DNA of 64,000 bases from Ctena decussata (Eukaryota; Mollusca; Bivalvia; Lucinida; Lucinidae), in assembly GCA_963989385.1 (NCBI GenBank), contig OZ022511.1:28948503-29012502 (forward strand), read 5' to 3'. The translations under genes were made by a program, and so were the position numbers. The notes beneath the pieces were generated by a model. It searched no databases. It had not been told where the DNA came from and saw nothing but the letters and a program-made list of their open reading frames with translations. Positions 11,163-21,165 of the stretch are shown piece after piece (positions within the stretch are counted from its first letter, which is position 1; each line of letters starts with the position of its first letter).

Positions 11163-11618
11163 GTGCATAAGGACATTGTGAGTGCTGTCTTGGGATGCCG
11201 ACCAGTCTCCAGCAGACTGATTTCAATTCGTCTGAGAGCAGCTCCTTTCAACATTACCATCATACAAGATTATCTACCAACATCTGGGCATGACGACAAT
11301 GAGGTAGAACACTTCTACCAGCAACTCCAGGAAATCATAGACCAAACACCCAAGAAGGACACTCTGGTTGTACAAGGGGATTGGAATGCTAAGGTTGGAA
11401 AGGATGCACAGGCAGACTGGGAAAACGTTTGTGGGCCCTACTGCAATGTAGAGACAAATGAGAGAGGTCTCAGACTTCTAGAGTTTGCAACCTGTAACGG
11501 CCTGGTACAGACAAACACCCTTGGCCCTCACAAACCACCAAGAAGATGGACATGGCACAGCCCAGATGGGAAACACCACAATCAGATTGATTACATCTTG
11601 GTGAGGAAGCGCTTCTGA
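11163..11618 (+). pseudogene. LINE endonuclease (EEP/APE-type) fragment
   Basis: 151 open codons with landmarks of a retrotransposon apurinic-type endonuclease: FNITIIQDYLPTSGHDD, the catalytic-loop QGDWNAKVG, GLVQTNTLGPHKPPRRWTW, and the C-terminal HNQIDYILV. The N-terminal catalytic segment upstream is not open in this frame. The frame ends at TGA (11616-11618) and then continues in the same frame from 11685, so this is a point break rather than the true C-terminus. It would nick target DNA for target-primed reverse transcription. Confidence 0.85.
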
Positions 11619-11684
11619 TCAGGAGTCAACATCCATAGGACAAGGAGTTTTCCTGGAGCAGACATAGGAAGTGACCATGACCTG

Positions 11685-12427
11685 GTGATGATGACCTTCC
11701 GAGTTCGTCTGAAGAAGGCTAGAAAGCCAACCCAGCAAAGACTAAAGTTTGATCTTGAGAAGCTAAGGGACCCAGATGTGGCATGCACTTTTCAAGCAAC
11801 AATAGGTGGAAAATTTGCACCACTAATTGGTCTGAGGGATGATGACATGGACACAGATACCACGATTACCACCTACAATACAGTAGTGACTGATGCAGCC
11901 AGTGAGATACTTTGGATGGAACATCGCAGGAAAAAGCCCTGGGTCACTAGAGATATGCTCGACCTCTGTGATGAGAGAAGAAATTTGTAGAAGAGGTATG
12001 AAGCAGGAGGAGCAGAAAAATACAGGGAAGCAAACAAGAGGATTCAAAAGGCAGTGAAGAAAGCGAAGGAGGACTGAATAGCTAGTCAGTGCGGGAAGAT
12101 CGAAACTTGCCTGAACAAAAAAAGAGCAAGAAAGCATACCAGCTGGTTAAGGATCTAACTTCAGAGAAACAGGATAGATCCACAGCTATCCAGGACAAGT
12201 CTGGGAAATGCCTTACAGAGGAACAAGAGATTCTCAGCAGATGGACAGAATATTGCTCAGAACTATACAACCATGAGACTTACGGTGACAATGCGGTTCT
12301 AGACTGCAGTCAGCCTCCAGAAGAAGATCAACAACCGATCCTTCATGAAGAAGTTGAGATTGCAGTAGCAGCACTGAAGAAGGGGAAATCTGCCGGAGCT
12401 GATAATATACCTGCAGAACTTAATTAA
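11685..12427 (+). pseudogene. LINE connector and RT N-terminal region
   Basis: The 11685-11990 stretch continues the endonuclease frame (RVRLKKARKPTQQRLKFDLEKL, then MEHRRKKPWVTRDMLDLCDERR) to TAG at 11988-11990. Coding then shifts frame (12089-12427) with AYQLVKDLTSEKQDRSTAIQ and the RT approach motif KKGKSAGADNIPAEL. It contains at least three breaks: TAG 11988, TGA about 12075 with a frame change, and TAA 12425. Confidence 0.75.
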
Positions 12428-12602
12428 GCGGGTGGGGAGACCATGATTGATGTTTTAAGATATCTGTAACAGAGTCTGGAGAACAGGAGAATGGCCTACC
12501 CCATCGACTCAGTCGCTGATTATTACGCTCCCTAAAAAGGGCAGCCTGCAGCTCTGCCAGAACTACAGAACCATCAGATTCATCAGTCATTCAGGCAAAG
12601 TT

Positions 12603-13367
12603 ATGCTGAAAGTCATCTTAAACAGGCTTAAACCACAAGCCGAAGAGATAATCGCTGAGGAACAGGCTGGGTCCCGAGCAGGAAGGAGCACTACAGAACA
12701 AACATTCAACCTTAGAATCCTGTGTGAAAAGTATCTCCAACATCAGCAGAATCTGTATCATGACTTCATTGATTTCAAAAAAGTCCTTGACAGGGTATGG
12801 CATGCAGCCTTATGGGCCACCTTGCGGAAGTACAATACCAGTGCAAACATAGTTCGCACCATTGAGCAGCTATACGACAAGGCTTTAAGTGCAGTCCTGA
12901 TAAATGGCAGCACAGGAGAATGGTTCAGGACAACAGTTGGAGTAAGACAATGATGTCTTCTGTCACCCACTCTCTTCAACATTTTTCTCGCATGGATCAT
13001 GTCTGATGCTCACGAAGAACATGACGGAAAGGTGAGCATAGGTGGCAGAAACATTACCAATCTTCGGTTTGCTGATGACATAGACGCTCTAGCTGAGGGA
13101 GAGCAGGAACTAGAAGCTCTAGTTGAAAGTCTCGATCAAACCTGCACAAGGTATAAGATGGAGATCAGTGCTGAGAAGACCAAACTGATGACGAACAGCG
13201 CAGATTGCATCCAGAGGGAGGTCAAGGTAAAAGGGCAGAAGCTGGGCACCGTAACAAGCTTCAAATACCTTGGAGCAGTTGTCTCAGATGATGGCTCAAA
13301 ACAGGAGGTTCTCTCAAGGATTGCACAAGCTACTTCAGCTCTTACCAAGTTGAAACCAGTTTGGTGA
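12603..13367 (+). pseudogene. LINE reverse transcriptase domain, one nonsense break
   Basis: RT motifs in order: EEQAGSRAGRSTTEQ (motif 2), FIDFKKVLDRVW (motif A, Asp present), LSPTLFNIFLAW (motif B), FADDID (motif C, catalytic Asp pair), KLGTVTSFKYLGAVVSDD (thumb start). A TGA at 12951-12953 sits where the family has Gly in the RQG.LLSP motif, consistent with one G-to-T change; the frame is unchanged after it. The domain ends at TGA 13365-13367, and the remainder to about 13830 is littered with stops. Confidence 0.85.
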
Positions 13368-14011
13368 GATAACAATATATCTCTTGGATCAAAGGTGAAA
13401 CTTATGCACTCCCTTGTCATTTCAATATTTCTGTATGCCTGTGAATCGTGTGGACATTTCCAGCAGAGTTAGAGAAAAGAACGCAGGCCTTTGAAATGAG
13501 ATGCTAGCAAAGGTTACTGAACATTTCATACAAGGATCATATAACCAATGAGGAGATTCACAGGAAGATCCTAACAGCCATTGGAAAATATGATGAACTC
13601 CTGACGCTGGTCAAGAAACGGAAACTAAGGTGGTATGGTCACTTTACAAGGTCTTCTGGTTTAGCAAAGACGATTCTACAGGGCACAGTGCAAGGAAAAA
13701 GAAGAATATGCAGATAGAAGAAGAAGTGGGAAGACAATATTAAAGAATGGACAGGGATGGATTTCGCCAGCTTAACTAGGGCAGCTGAAGACAGGACAAG
13801 ATGGAAAGGGATTGTTTCGAAGTCGTCTGTGGTGCACCAACGACCTAGTAAGGTTTTTGGATAGAATAGAATAGAATATGGAGTGGTATATTGAAATAAC
13901 CAGTTTTCGTGGCTTTTTTCAAGATGTTGCCTTTTTAAAATAGAGCTTCCCACAATATGGCAAATATATGGAAGAGTTTTAGGGCCAGGCATACTTTTGA
14001 TTTTTTGTAAG

Positions 14012-14140
14012 GTCGAAATTAAAACGAAAGTTCGACTTATTATCTCGAAATTTCGACTTAGTAACTCGAAATTTCGACTTATTATCTCGAAATTTCGACT
14101 TGTTATCTCGAAATTTCGACTTATTAACTCGACATTTACT
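14012..14140. repeat. Palindromic 24-bp minisatellite
   Basis: About five tandem copies of a 23-24-bp unit containing CGAAATTTCG (TTATTATCTCGAAATTTCGA). Every unit is centred on the self-complementary CGAAATTTCG core. Copies differ by one or two bases. Non-coding. Confidence 0.9.
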
Positions 14141-14860
14141 TATTGACCACTTGTACAAAAAGAGCTAGTCTGACTCGGACTTGTGCAATTATCTTCAGAT
14201 CATATAAGCACGAGTTAACTCGTGCCCAATCGTGGATGAGCTCACATTTGATCGGCTTTATCACGTGGAGATTAAGTCACATTCACCTTAGTAACGAAAG
14301 GTTTGTAATGTACCTACTATTAGAATGTTTGCAACTGATCCTCGGTAATATGGAGGTCTACTTCTTGCTACATGTAAACAGAGAAACTGATGGCCACCCT
14401 GCGTACCATTACAGTCTCATTATTCATATTATTCGTCATTGCTGGTTGACATAATACCATCGCCGTGTAGAAAGCGAGAAATCTAATGATCGCTTGTACA
14501 ACGGATTAAGTAGGCGGAGTGATGCTCAGGTGAGAATATCCGCTGATCGGATTTACAAACTCATTCTAGGATCACGACTCCGATCAGGTTTGACTCTCGC
14601 TCACCTAGCTTTTGGATCCATTATGAAACGGTGAGAGACGCTCAGAAATTACGGATCACACAAATCTGATTCGTAGCAGGTTTGGGTAACTTGTCCCTTA
14701 TATTTCTTCCCATTTCGGTATCTTAGATCTTAAATAATGGTAGATATAGGCAAGAATTTTCATTGGACATTTAAAGAAAAGGAATATATTTAGATACAGT
14801 TGATGTTTTAATATGTTTTTTTAGATAAGGCAAAAAATATACATGTAGTTCATGGCCTGA
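14141..14860. other. Unannotated stretch
   Basis: No repeat family, splice-supported ORF or structural signal recognised. A 103-codon open frame (14143-14454) begins on a non-standard codon context and has no homology I can see. Confidence 0.4.
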
Positions 14861-15430
14861 TATGCATCACTGCTTCCAGGAGAGCTTCCCCAGATGTACA
14901 TGTATTTAGGGAGCAAGCTTGAAGATTGTCCCTTGTTATTTCTTAGATATAAGCTTAACACAACAGGTGCATATTGTGTTCTTTTTTAATCATCCGTCAA
15001 ATATAGATCATGACCTATTATGCATCGCTGCTTTCAGTAGATCTTCCCCAGATGTATCTTTGGAGCAAGTTCGAAGACTATATCCTTCGTGGGTAGTTAG
15101 AAACTGAGCTAAACGCACAAGGTGAATATTTTTTATGTTTAATCAACCGTGAACTGTAGGACATGGCCCGATATGCTTCACTGCTTTCAGTAGATCTTTC
15201 CAGATGTATAAGGAGCAAGTTTAAAGACTCTGTCCCTTGTGGTTACTTAGAATCTGAGCTTAATGCACCAGGTGAATATTTTGTCTTTGCTCATCAACCG
15301 TGAAATACATGTCATGTTCCATATGTTTCACTACTTTCAGTAGATCTTCTCTATATGTTTATGTTGAGCACGTTTTAAGACTCAAGCCCCTGTGGTTACT
15401 TTGAAAGTGAGCTAAACGCAACAGGTGAAT
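14861..15430 (-). repeat. 155-bp tandem repeat family, reverse orientation
   Basis: Roughly four degenerate units, each with GCTGCTTTCAGTAGATCTTCC..AGATGTAT..GGAGCAAG, CC.TTGTGGTTACTTAGAA.CTGAGCT.AACGCA and ACAGGTGAATATT. Read on the minus strand it is the same family as the array at 50750-52960. The 386-bp duplicated block begins at its right end. Confidence 0.75.
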
Positions 15431-15435
15431 ATTAG

Positions 15436-16205
15436 GCGCAAGCGCACAAGCACGCGGATGCTCACGAAATGTATTGCACAAGCTCGTCTTTGATTCGCAG
15501 AAACGCGCTAGAAATTGTTGTACACTGAACAAAAATAAAAACGTGACGGTTTTCATTTCTCAGTTCCAGCCAACCTAGAAAATATGTAACTTATAGATGG
15601 ATTTTTTTCGAGTCGGACAGACGTCTGATTATTTAAATCATGAATACTTATTGGTAAATTTTTGTCCTGTCCGGAGTTATCTAACTCATTCCTATTTTGA
15701 TAATTCAGACCAGAACTTTAATTTGCGCATGCGCAGAATAAGTTTACGTGTACGCAGTAAACAGTAGTTCCAGTACGCAAAGAAAACATTTTAAACGCTT
15801 TGTTAATTGTCAGATTATCTCGCGCAAGCGCACAAGCACGCGGATGCTCACGAAATGTATTGCACAAGCTCGTCTTTGATTCGCAGAAACGCGTTAGGAA
15901 TGTTTGTATACTGAACAAAAATAAAAACTTGACGGTTTTCATTTCTCCGTTCCAGCCAACCTAGAAAATATATAACTTATATATGGATTTTTTCGGGTCG
16001 GACAGACGTCTGATTATTTAAATCATGAAACTTATTGGTAAATTTTTGTCCTGTTCGGAGTTATCTAACTTATTCCTATTTTGATAATTCAGACCAGAAC
16101 CTTAATTTGCGCATGCGCAGAATAAGTTTTCTTGTACGCAATTTACAGTAGTTCCAGTACGCAAAGAAAACATTTTAAACGCTTTGTTAATTGTCAGATT
16201 ATCTC
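15436..16205. repeat. Tandem duplication, two copies of a 386-bp unit
   Basis: Copy 1 is 15436-15821 and copy 2 is 15822-16205; they differ by scattered substitutions and a few 1-bp indels. Each unit contains GCGCAAGCGCACAAGCACGC, a CAGACGTCTG palindrome and the alternating TTTGCGCATGCGCAGAA palindrome. Open frames inside are not conserved between copies, so it is non-coding. Confidence 0.9.
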
Positions 16206-16869
16206 CCTTGGAATTAAACATAATATTATAGAGATTTTTGAGATGCCATATTTTCTATACCGGTGCGTCTTTTTTATTATTTCTTCGAGATTTGTTTGAT
16301 TGTCTTGCAAATTCAATGTCTTTATTTCTAAATTTATTTGATAGCCATTTCTTTATCTGCCGTAAAAACTTTAAAGTGTAATGAGAATTCCATTGAAACT
16401 GAAATGTCGACTTCATAATGGCATGGTTTTTCGTCTGGTCTTCATGGCCTCCTAGGCGACCGTGCATTGGCATAGATTTAGCTTAACAGTCCATACATAC
16501 CTGATTTAATATCGAAAAGGCATTGCCAACAGAATTTTATCATTTAAGCCGACTTTACCAACTTATAATTCGGTAATTGTTTGGTTTTAAGCATAGAAAA
16601 CAGAAACGTACCCTAGTAACGTTTACAATATCCACAATATTGCTGTATCTAAAGAATCTCAAATTTTGTGTGGCTATGATATTACCAAATGATTACTTTT
16701 TCATAAAGTAAAAGCATTTTTATGTCTTACTTTTCCCGACTACCGTAGGCTGAAATATAGCCACTGTCAAGTTTTTATTTTTGCTAAGTATATATTTTTG
16801 CTTTCTAAATAAAGAGAAATGCGATAAACAGTATATACACGTAAGTTCTTCCGATTGATAGCCAAGAAA
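16206..16869. other. Unannotated AT-rich stretch
   Basis: No recognisable gene or repeat. A 72-codon minus-strand frame at 16255-16473 is basic and lacks support. Confidence 0.4.
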
Positions 16870-17208
16870 TAGAGGATCTTACATGAGTGTTCATGTATTA
16901 TTGAATTTATTAAACGAGTTAGGGAAAAAGATAAGATGCGAGGCTCTGTCGAGCATCTTATCTTTTTCACCAATGAGCTTAATAAATTCAATAAAAGAGG
17001 AGCACGAATGCAAGATTCTATTTATCATATGACACTTAAATCGCATTTTATTTGCAGATTTTGCACTGAAATGTCACTATTTCGCCGTTAGAAAAAGCGA
17101 CGTTTCATGGACGTCAACGCACAACGTTACGACGTAATTTGCATATACTAGTGGATTATCTTTTTTAATGCTTGGCTTTATAACACTCTCAGATGCAACG
17201 TCATATGA
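16870..17208 (-). mobile_element. Hairpin element, TCATATGACG family, copy A
   Basis: Reverse-strand copy of the element at 27851-28200 and 41336-41636. Read on the minus strand it begins TCATATGACGTTGC after an A and ends GTAAGATCCTCTA before a T. Near its 3' end is a large hairpin: ATTGAATTTATTAAACGAGTT and GATAAGATGCGAGGCT on one side, the inverse on the other. No TIRs pair the two ends and no ORF is present. Confidence 0.75.
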
Positions 17209-17454
17209 TAAATAATTTTCTTGTATTCCACGGCTTCCTTGGAAAGCACTTTGCTACGCTCACTCGTTTATTACGCATAAGCCTTGGAACCCTTGTGAGC
17301 TATTTCTCTGCAATCGATCAAAACTAAGTTATAAGTGGTGCAAATTTTCCACCTATTGCTGCTTGAAATATGCCTAGCGTGCCATGAAAAGGAGATAAGC
17401 AAACATTGCACTCCCAGATCAGACGCCGAAGAGCGCGGCGTCTGATCACAGCCT

Positions 17455-17850
17455 ACACGGTTTGCATAAAATTTACCATCTATTCTATTTCCACTCTATC
17501 CCGTTATCTTACAAGGTCGTTGGGGCACCACAGATTGACTTCGAAACGACCCCTTTCCACCTTGCCCTGCTTCCAGTTGCCCTATGTGAGATTTGAGCTG
17601 GCAATGCCCATTCCTGTACATTCCTTAGTAATGTATTCCACCTCTTCTTCTATCTATCTCTTCTTTTTCTTTTCACGGTTCCCTGTAGAATCGTCTTTAC
17701 TAGACCAGAAGACCTTAAGACGTGGCAAAACCGCCTTAGATTCCGTTTCTAGACCAGGGTCAGGAGTTTATCATATTCTGCAATGGCCGCCTGGATCTTT
17801 CTGCGAACCTCCTCAATGGTTATGGCAGTTTTCATAATGACGTGGGATCT
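17455..17850 (-). mobile_element. RTE-like LINE, 5'-truncated 3' end
   Basis: The reverse complement matches the last roughly 330 bp of the LINE at 10430-13880: GAGGAGGTTCGCAGAAAGATCC, GTCTTCTGGT.TAGTAAAGACGATTCTACAGGG, AAGTC..TGTGGTGCCCCAACGACC, and the TAGAA-type tail at the low-coordinate end. Heavily mutated. 5' truncation is the normal outcome of target-primed reverse transcription. Confidence 0.8.
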
Positions 17851-20040
17851 GAGCGTCTACAACGTTTACCTTCTCTAGACGATTTAACGGGCCAGTGACA
17901 GACATAAGTGTAAAATCTCAAAGACCTATGACGTTTGCATTGAGTACACATGACAATATAACGGTAGACACCGGGGTAGCACATTGATGATGTAATCAGT
18001 TGCCGCAAGTGTGAATCAAATTCTGCGCTTGAAAAGATGTATAAGCTGCTTTGACTAGCTGACAAATTTGGATCTGCTACCTTTATTAGATTAATGCGTT
18101 GAAAATTAAACCTATTATTTATGTCAATGGTGGATGAATGACGAAATATGTGCCCCAAAATTTAACTAAATGCGACCTTTTTATTTGACATAAGATGTTA
18201 ATGATATAGTCATTGGCAAGCTGAAAAAGAGAAAAAAGAAAACCAGTGTTTAACCAGCCCTTTTAAAGGCCAAAACCGGAGCTCATGGAGAAAAATCCTG
18301 ACGTTTCGCAAGCAGAACTGTTGTCTTGTGAGCTGAGCGAGGCTGGAACCCACAGCAGTCACAGAAATAATGTATAAGAGCCACCGCTCTTTCCCATCAG
18401 TTCACGGGAGCAATGAACAGAATAAATCATTTTTTATTTGTGCGATTATTTTTTAACTTTTGTGGTCCATGCAAGTGTTATATTTGTGCGTGCCGATTTT
18501 TCCTTTAGCGATTTTAACTTTCCAAATGTAAAACTTCGTATTTGAATAATGGCGTTGCCTGGATATTGTTTCGATGCTGTCTGCTCGCTGGCGCTTTTAA
18601 ACCTTGCGATATAGAAACTTCTAGTTTTGCTAAGAGAAGTTAAGTAACCTTTGAATACAGCATTTCATCTCAAAACCTTGCGTTATTTTCACAAAGTCTC
18701 TGTTACGGTCAACGCAGAAAAATAACAATACGGTGGGAGTGCATCAGCAGGAGGTATCTTTCACTAGCAAAAAAACGGGAATACTGTTTGAATTTTTGAA
18801 CAAATGGATTTTGCATTAGACACCTGCGAACAGGTAACACTTTTATCAGCCTGCGCATCCGTTATATTAATTGGTTCGCCTGAATGTTTTACAAGCCCTT
18901 GAGAAATTAAAATTCAAAGAATATTAAAGCGGACCCATTATACACAACGTAATTTCACGAAGTGCGGGATTTTAAGGTAAATGGATACACTTTTAGGTGA
19001 AGCAACTTCCAACACTGTTTCTCTCAAAGAGAGCTTAGAAATTTTTTTCTGACATTCACACAAACAATTTATCTTAAGCCAGCCATAATTATAATATTTG
19101 AAGCAGTCCAGCAATTTTGATGAATTATGATGCACCCACCAAGTTTGATGCTAAATATTTGACAGTGTGTCACGAATATTGAATCAACATTAATTTGAAC
19201 GACAATAAATAAAGAAAATTTGACCAAAGAAGCAACACAAGGTATCATGGATGTTTAATGAAAATTTTCTTGACACACATTATAAATTAAGAACATTTTA
19301 TCAAAGAAGTTTGAAAGTGTAACATGGTCTTAATATCTTTTAAACGGCAAAGTGTTACTTTCATGTTCACATACATTTCGTTTTTGTCAATTTTAGTCTT
19401 GTTGAACACGACACTTTTGACCAAACTTAATCTGAAGGAACCAGCCATCAAAATTCAAGGAATCTGCCTTTTCGGAATGTGTTGATTCAAATGATGCAAA
19501 TGGTTTTGGTCCAATGTATAAGCAGATCTGATCATATTTGCAAACGCTAAGACATTGTCTCGTGAATTTTGTTATGGAGGAGCAGACCTGTGATTAATTG
19601 AAGCCATCCTGGGCATTATAAACTGTTTTCTTATTACACAGCAAAATGTATTTGTAAATTGGAGACAGGGAGAAAAAGCTAGCTATGTGAGAAGTCTTTT
19701 TATGTGCTCCAAATAATGTAAGGCATATCAGAATTATCGCCACTTACTTCCCTTGTGTTTCAAAGCTACATTTTGGTAAGCTATTTACAAACGGTATAGT
19801 GAAATAGTTTACCAATACTACACCAGAACAGGGATGCCTCTTACACTTCCGCTGACCAGAATAACTTTCATCGTCAATGCTATTCAAGTCGAGTCTATTG
19901 ATATGACGCAGTGTGCCATATCCTTCTTGTCATGCTTTCTGTACACTAGCTTACAGTTTTTTTTTTATTTCATTTTCTTTCTTCCGAATGAACAGCTCCT
20001 TCCCAAAAAGGCGGTCATCAAAAACAACAGTAACACTTTT
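17851..20040. other. Unannotated stretch
   Basis: About 2.2 kb with no gene or repeat family that I can support. Open frames are short and unsupported. Confidence 0.4.
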
Positions 20041-20063
20041 TTGTACCAATTTGCTATTATAAA

Positions 20064-20106
20064 TCACACACACACACATACACACATACACCCACCCACC
20101 CACCCA

Positions 20107-20151
<45 letters not shown>
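20064..20151. repeat. CA microsatellite
   Basis: (CA)n with CATA and CCCA interruptions over 88 bp. It starts the same repeat family that follows it (20152-20300) and that is also CA-linked at 59004 and 60180. Confidence 0.95.
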
Positions 20152-20155
<4 letters not shown>

Positions 20156-20300
20156 TTAAGTGGGCATGCAGCTATACGGGTGACCATATTGCTAGAAGAC
20201 CACAGACAAGCGGGCCTTAGAACACGTAACATTGAAGAACCACAACGGAAGAACCGCCTTGGACCGGTCAGTAAATGAGCCCGTCCAGATAGAAATCGAC
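20152..20300 (+). repeat. Dispersed repeat, ACC-ACAACGGAAG family
   Basis: Shares GAAGAACCACAACGGAAGAA, CCGCCTTGGA.CGGTCAGTAAA and neighbouring sequence with 40905-41130 and 60380-60490. Members lie downstream of CA-rich or poly-G/C tracts. No coding capacity, and family identity is unknown. From 20301 to 20640 nothing is recognised. Confidence 0.55.
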
Positions 20301-20656
20301 CTTATGACACGCGACGTTAAACTGAGATAAATGACGTCAAAGTTTGACGTTACGTCAGACGATTTTCCCGCAGTTTCACACGGCATGTGATTGACCTTTA
20401 ACATGAATGTTAATAGTGTGGGAAACCACCGTAGGCGCATATTTGTTGCCAGGAATCCGGAAATATGATTCTTTGGAGCATTATGCATCACCAAAAGTGC
20501 AGTTTGCGTTTAAAACCGAATTCAATAAATTGAAAAAAGTCTTTTATTCGCAGATGCGTAAAAAAAGCTTGAGACTTGCGACAGTTCTGGTCCCGTTTTA
20601 GTTCATGTTCATAAATTTTCAGTTTTGATCTAGGGAAAATAATTTTCAATCTCGGA

Positions 20657-20695
20657 TAATAATAATAATAATAATAATTATAGTATATATATATC
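20657..20695. repeat. AAT/AT simple repeat
   Basis: (AAT)n followed by (AT)n. Confidence 0.9.
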
Positions 20696-20946
20696 AAAAG
20701 TAAAATCCCGAACCGAAAAAAAGCATCGCGCGCCTGTAGCTTTGTTTAGGTATACAAACATCATCAGCGTATTCATGCATTCACTGACATTGTTTACAAT
20801 TTTTCAGTCCTAACTGCAAGTTAACAAAAAAAATGAAGATAAAATCTTGGAAAAAGCAATTTCAAGTGCTCATGCGCTGCTTGTCTTCTATACCACAGAC
20901 TGCCAGGTCGACGGTAAATTTGCAATACGATTTTTTCCCACTCCTC

Positions 20947-21165
20947 AAGTGCCGGGGCGTCCTACTGATTGGGAACATTGTAGGGCAAGGGCCTACTGTG
21001 CTTGCAGTAGGTGCGGGTGGGGGTTGTTTGGGCATTTTTTCTGTCGTCTATCATCATTTCTCTTCTTTCTCCCTCTCTCTTGGAGACGGCCCGATAATAT
21101 AGACTGAAATGCTGTCTCAAAGGGCCGTCCTCCCCCCCCCCCCCCCCCACAAAAAAAAAAAAAGA
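20947..21165 (+). repeat. SINE-like dispersed element, second copy
   Basis: Same family as 2588-2850: GTGCCGGGGCGTCCTACTG, GGGCAAGGGCCTACTGTG, CTCCCTCTCTCTTGGAGACG, TATAGACTGAAATG, GGGCCGT. It ends in a 17-base C run (21132-21148), an A run and AATCAATC, which supports a retroposon-like 3' tail. Confidence 0.6.

Larger units (their letters stand above)
10430..13880 (+). mobile_element. RTE-like non-LTR retrotransposon, degraded
   Basis: Order on the plus strand: a 5' region with a repeated GGGCGGAAG.CTTCCTAGAAGAAG motif (10590, 10880), an endonuclease domain (11163-11618), a connector (11685-12427), reverse transcriptase (12603-13367), a decayed C-terminal part to about 13830, and a 3' tail of TAGAA repeats (13861-13878). 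Many stops and at least one frameshift (near 12080) make it dead. It is inserted in the right arm of the 7.9-14.0 kb inverted repeat, whose sequence resumes at about 13885. RTE-type placement rests on overall similarity to BovB/CFDP2-like endonucleases and is an inference. At least four 3' or internal fragments of this family occur in the window. Confidence 0.85.
7926..13978. mobile_element. Large inverted repeat, about 1.45-kb arms
   Basis: The sequence from about 7926 to 9380 reappears inverted from about 9570 to 13978 once the LINE at about 10430-13880 is removed. Matching landmarks, left and right: CCACAATATGGCAAA (7931/13955), CCACGAAAACTGGT (7980/13900), the CTGTCCGTCCG-type repeat (8120/10290), GGTATACGTGA (9050/9915) and an exon-like block (9297/9653). 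The spacer is about 190 bp. Arms are clearly diverged (many substitutions and indels), so the palindrome is old. It could be a long-TIR transposon or two copies of one repeat inserted head to head. Confidence 0.7.

Noticed and set aside
15436..16205. CRISPR-like spaced repeats
   Set aside because: Only two copies of a 386-bp unit; eukaryotic tandem duplication. No spacer architecture or cas genes.
19834..20220. 128-residue ORF
   Set aside because: Its C-terminal half is a translated CA/CCCA microsatellite; no support for a protein.
20192..20494. 100-residue minus-strand ORF
   Set aside because: Spans part of a dispersed repeat, with no domain or splice support.
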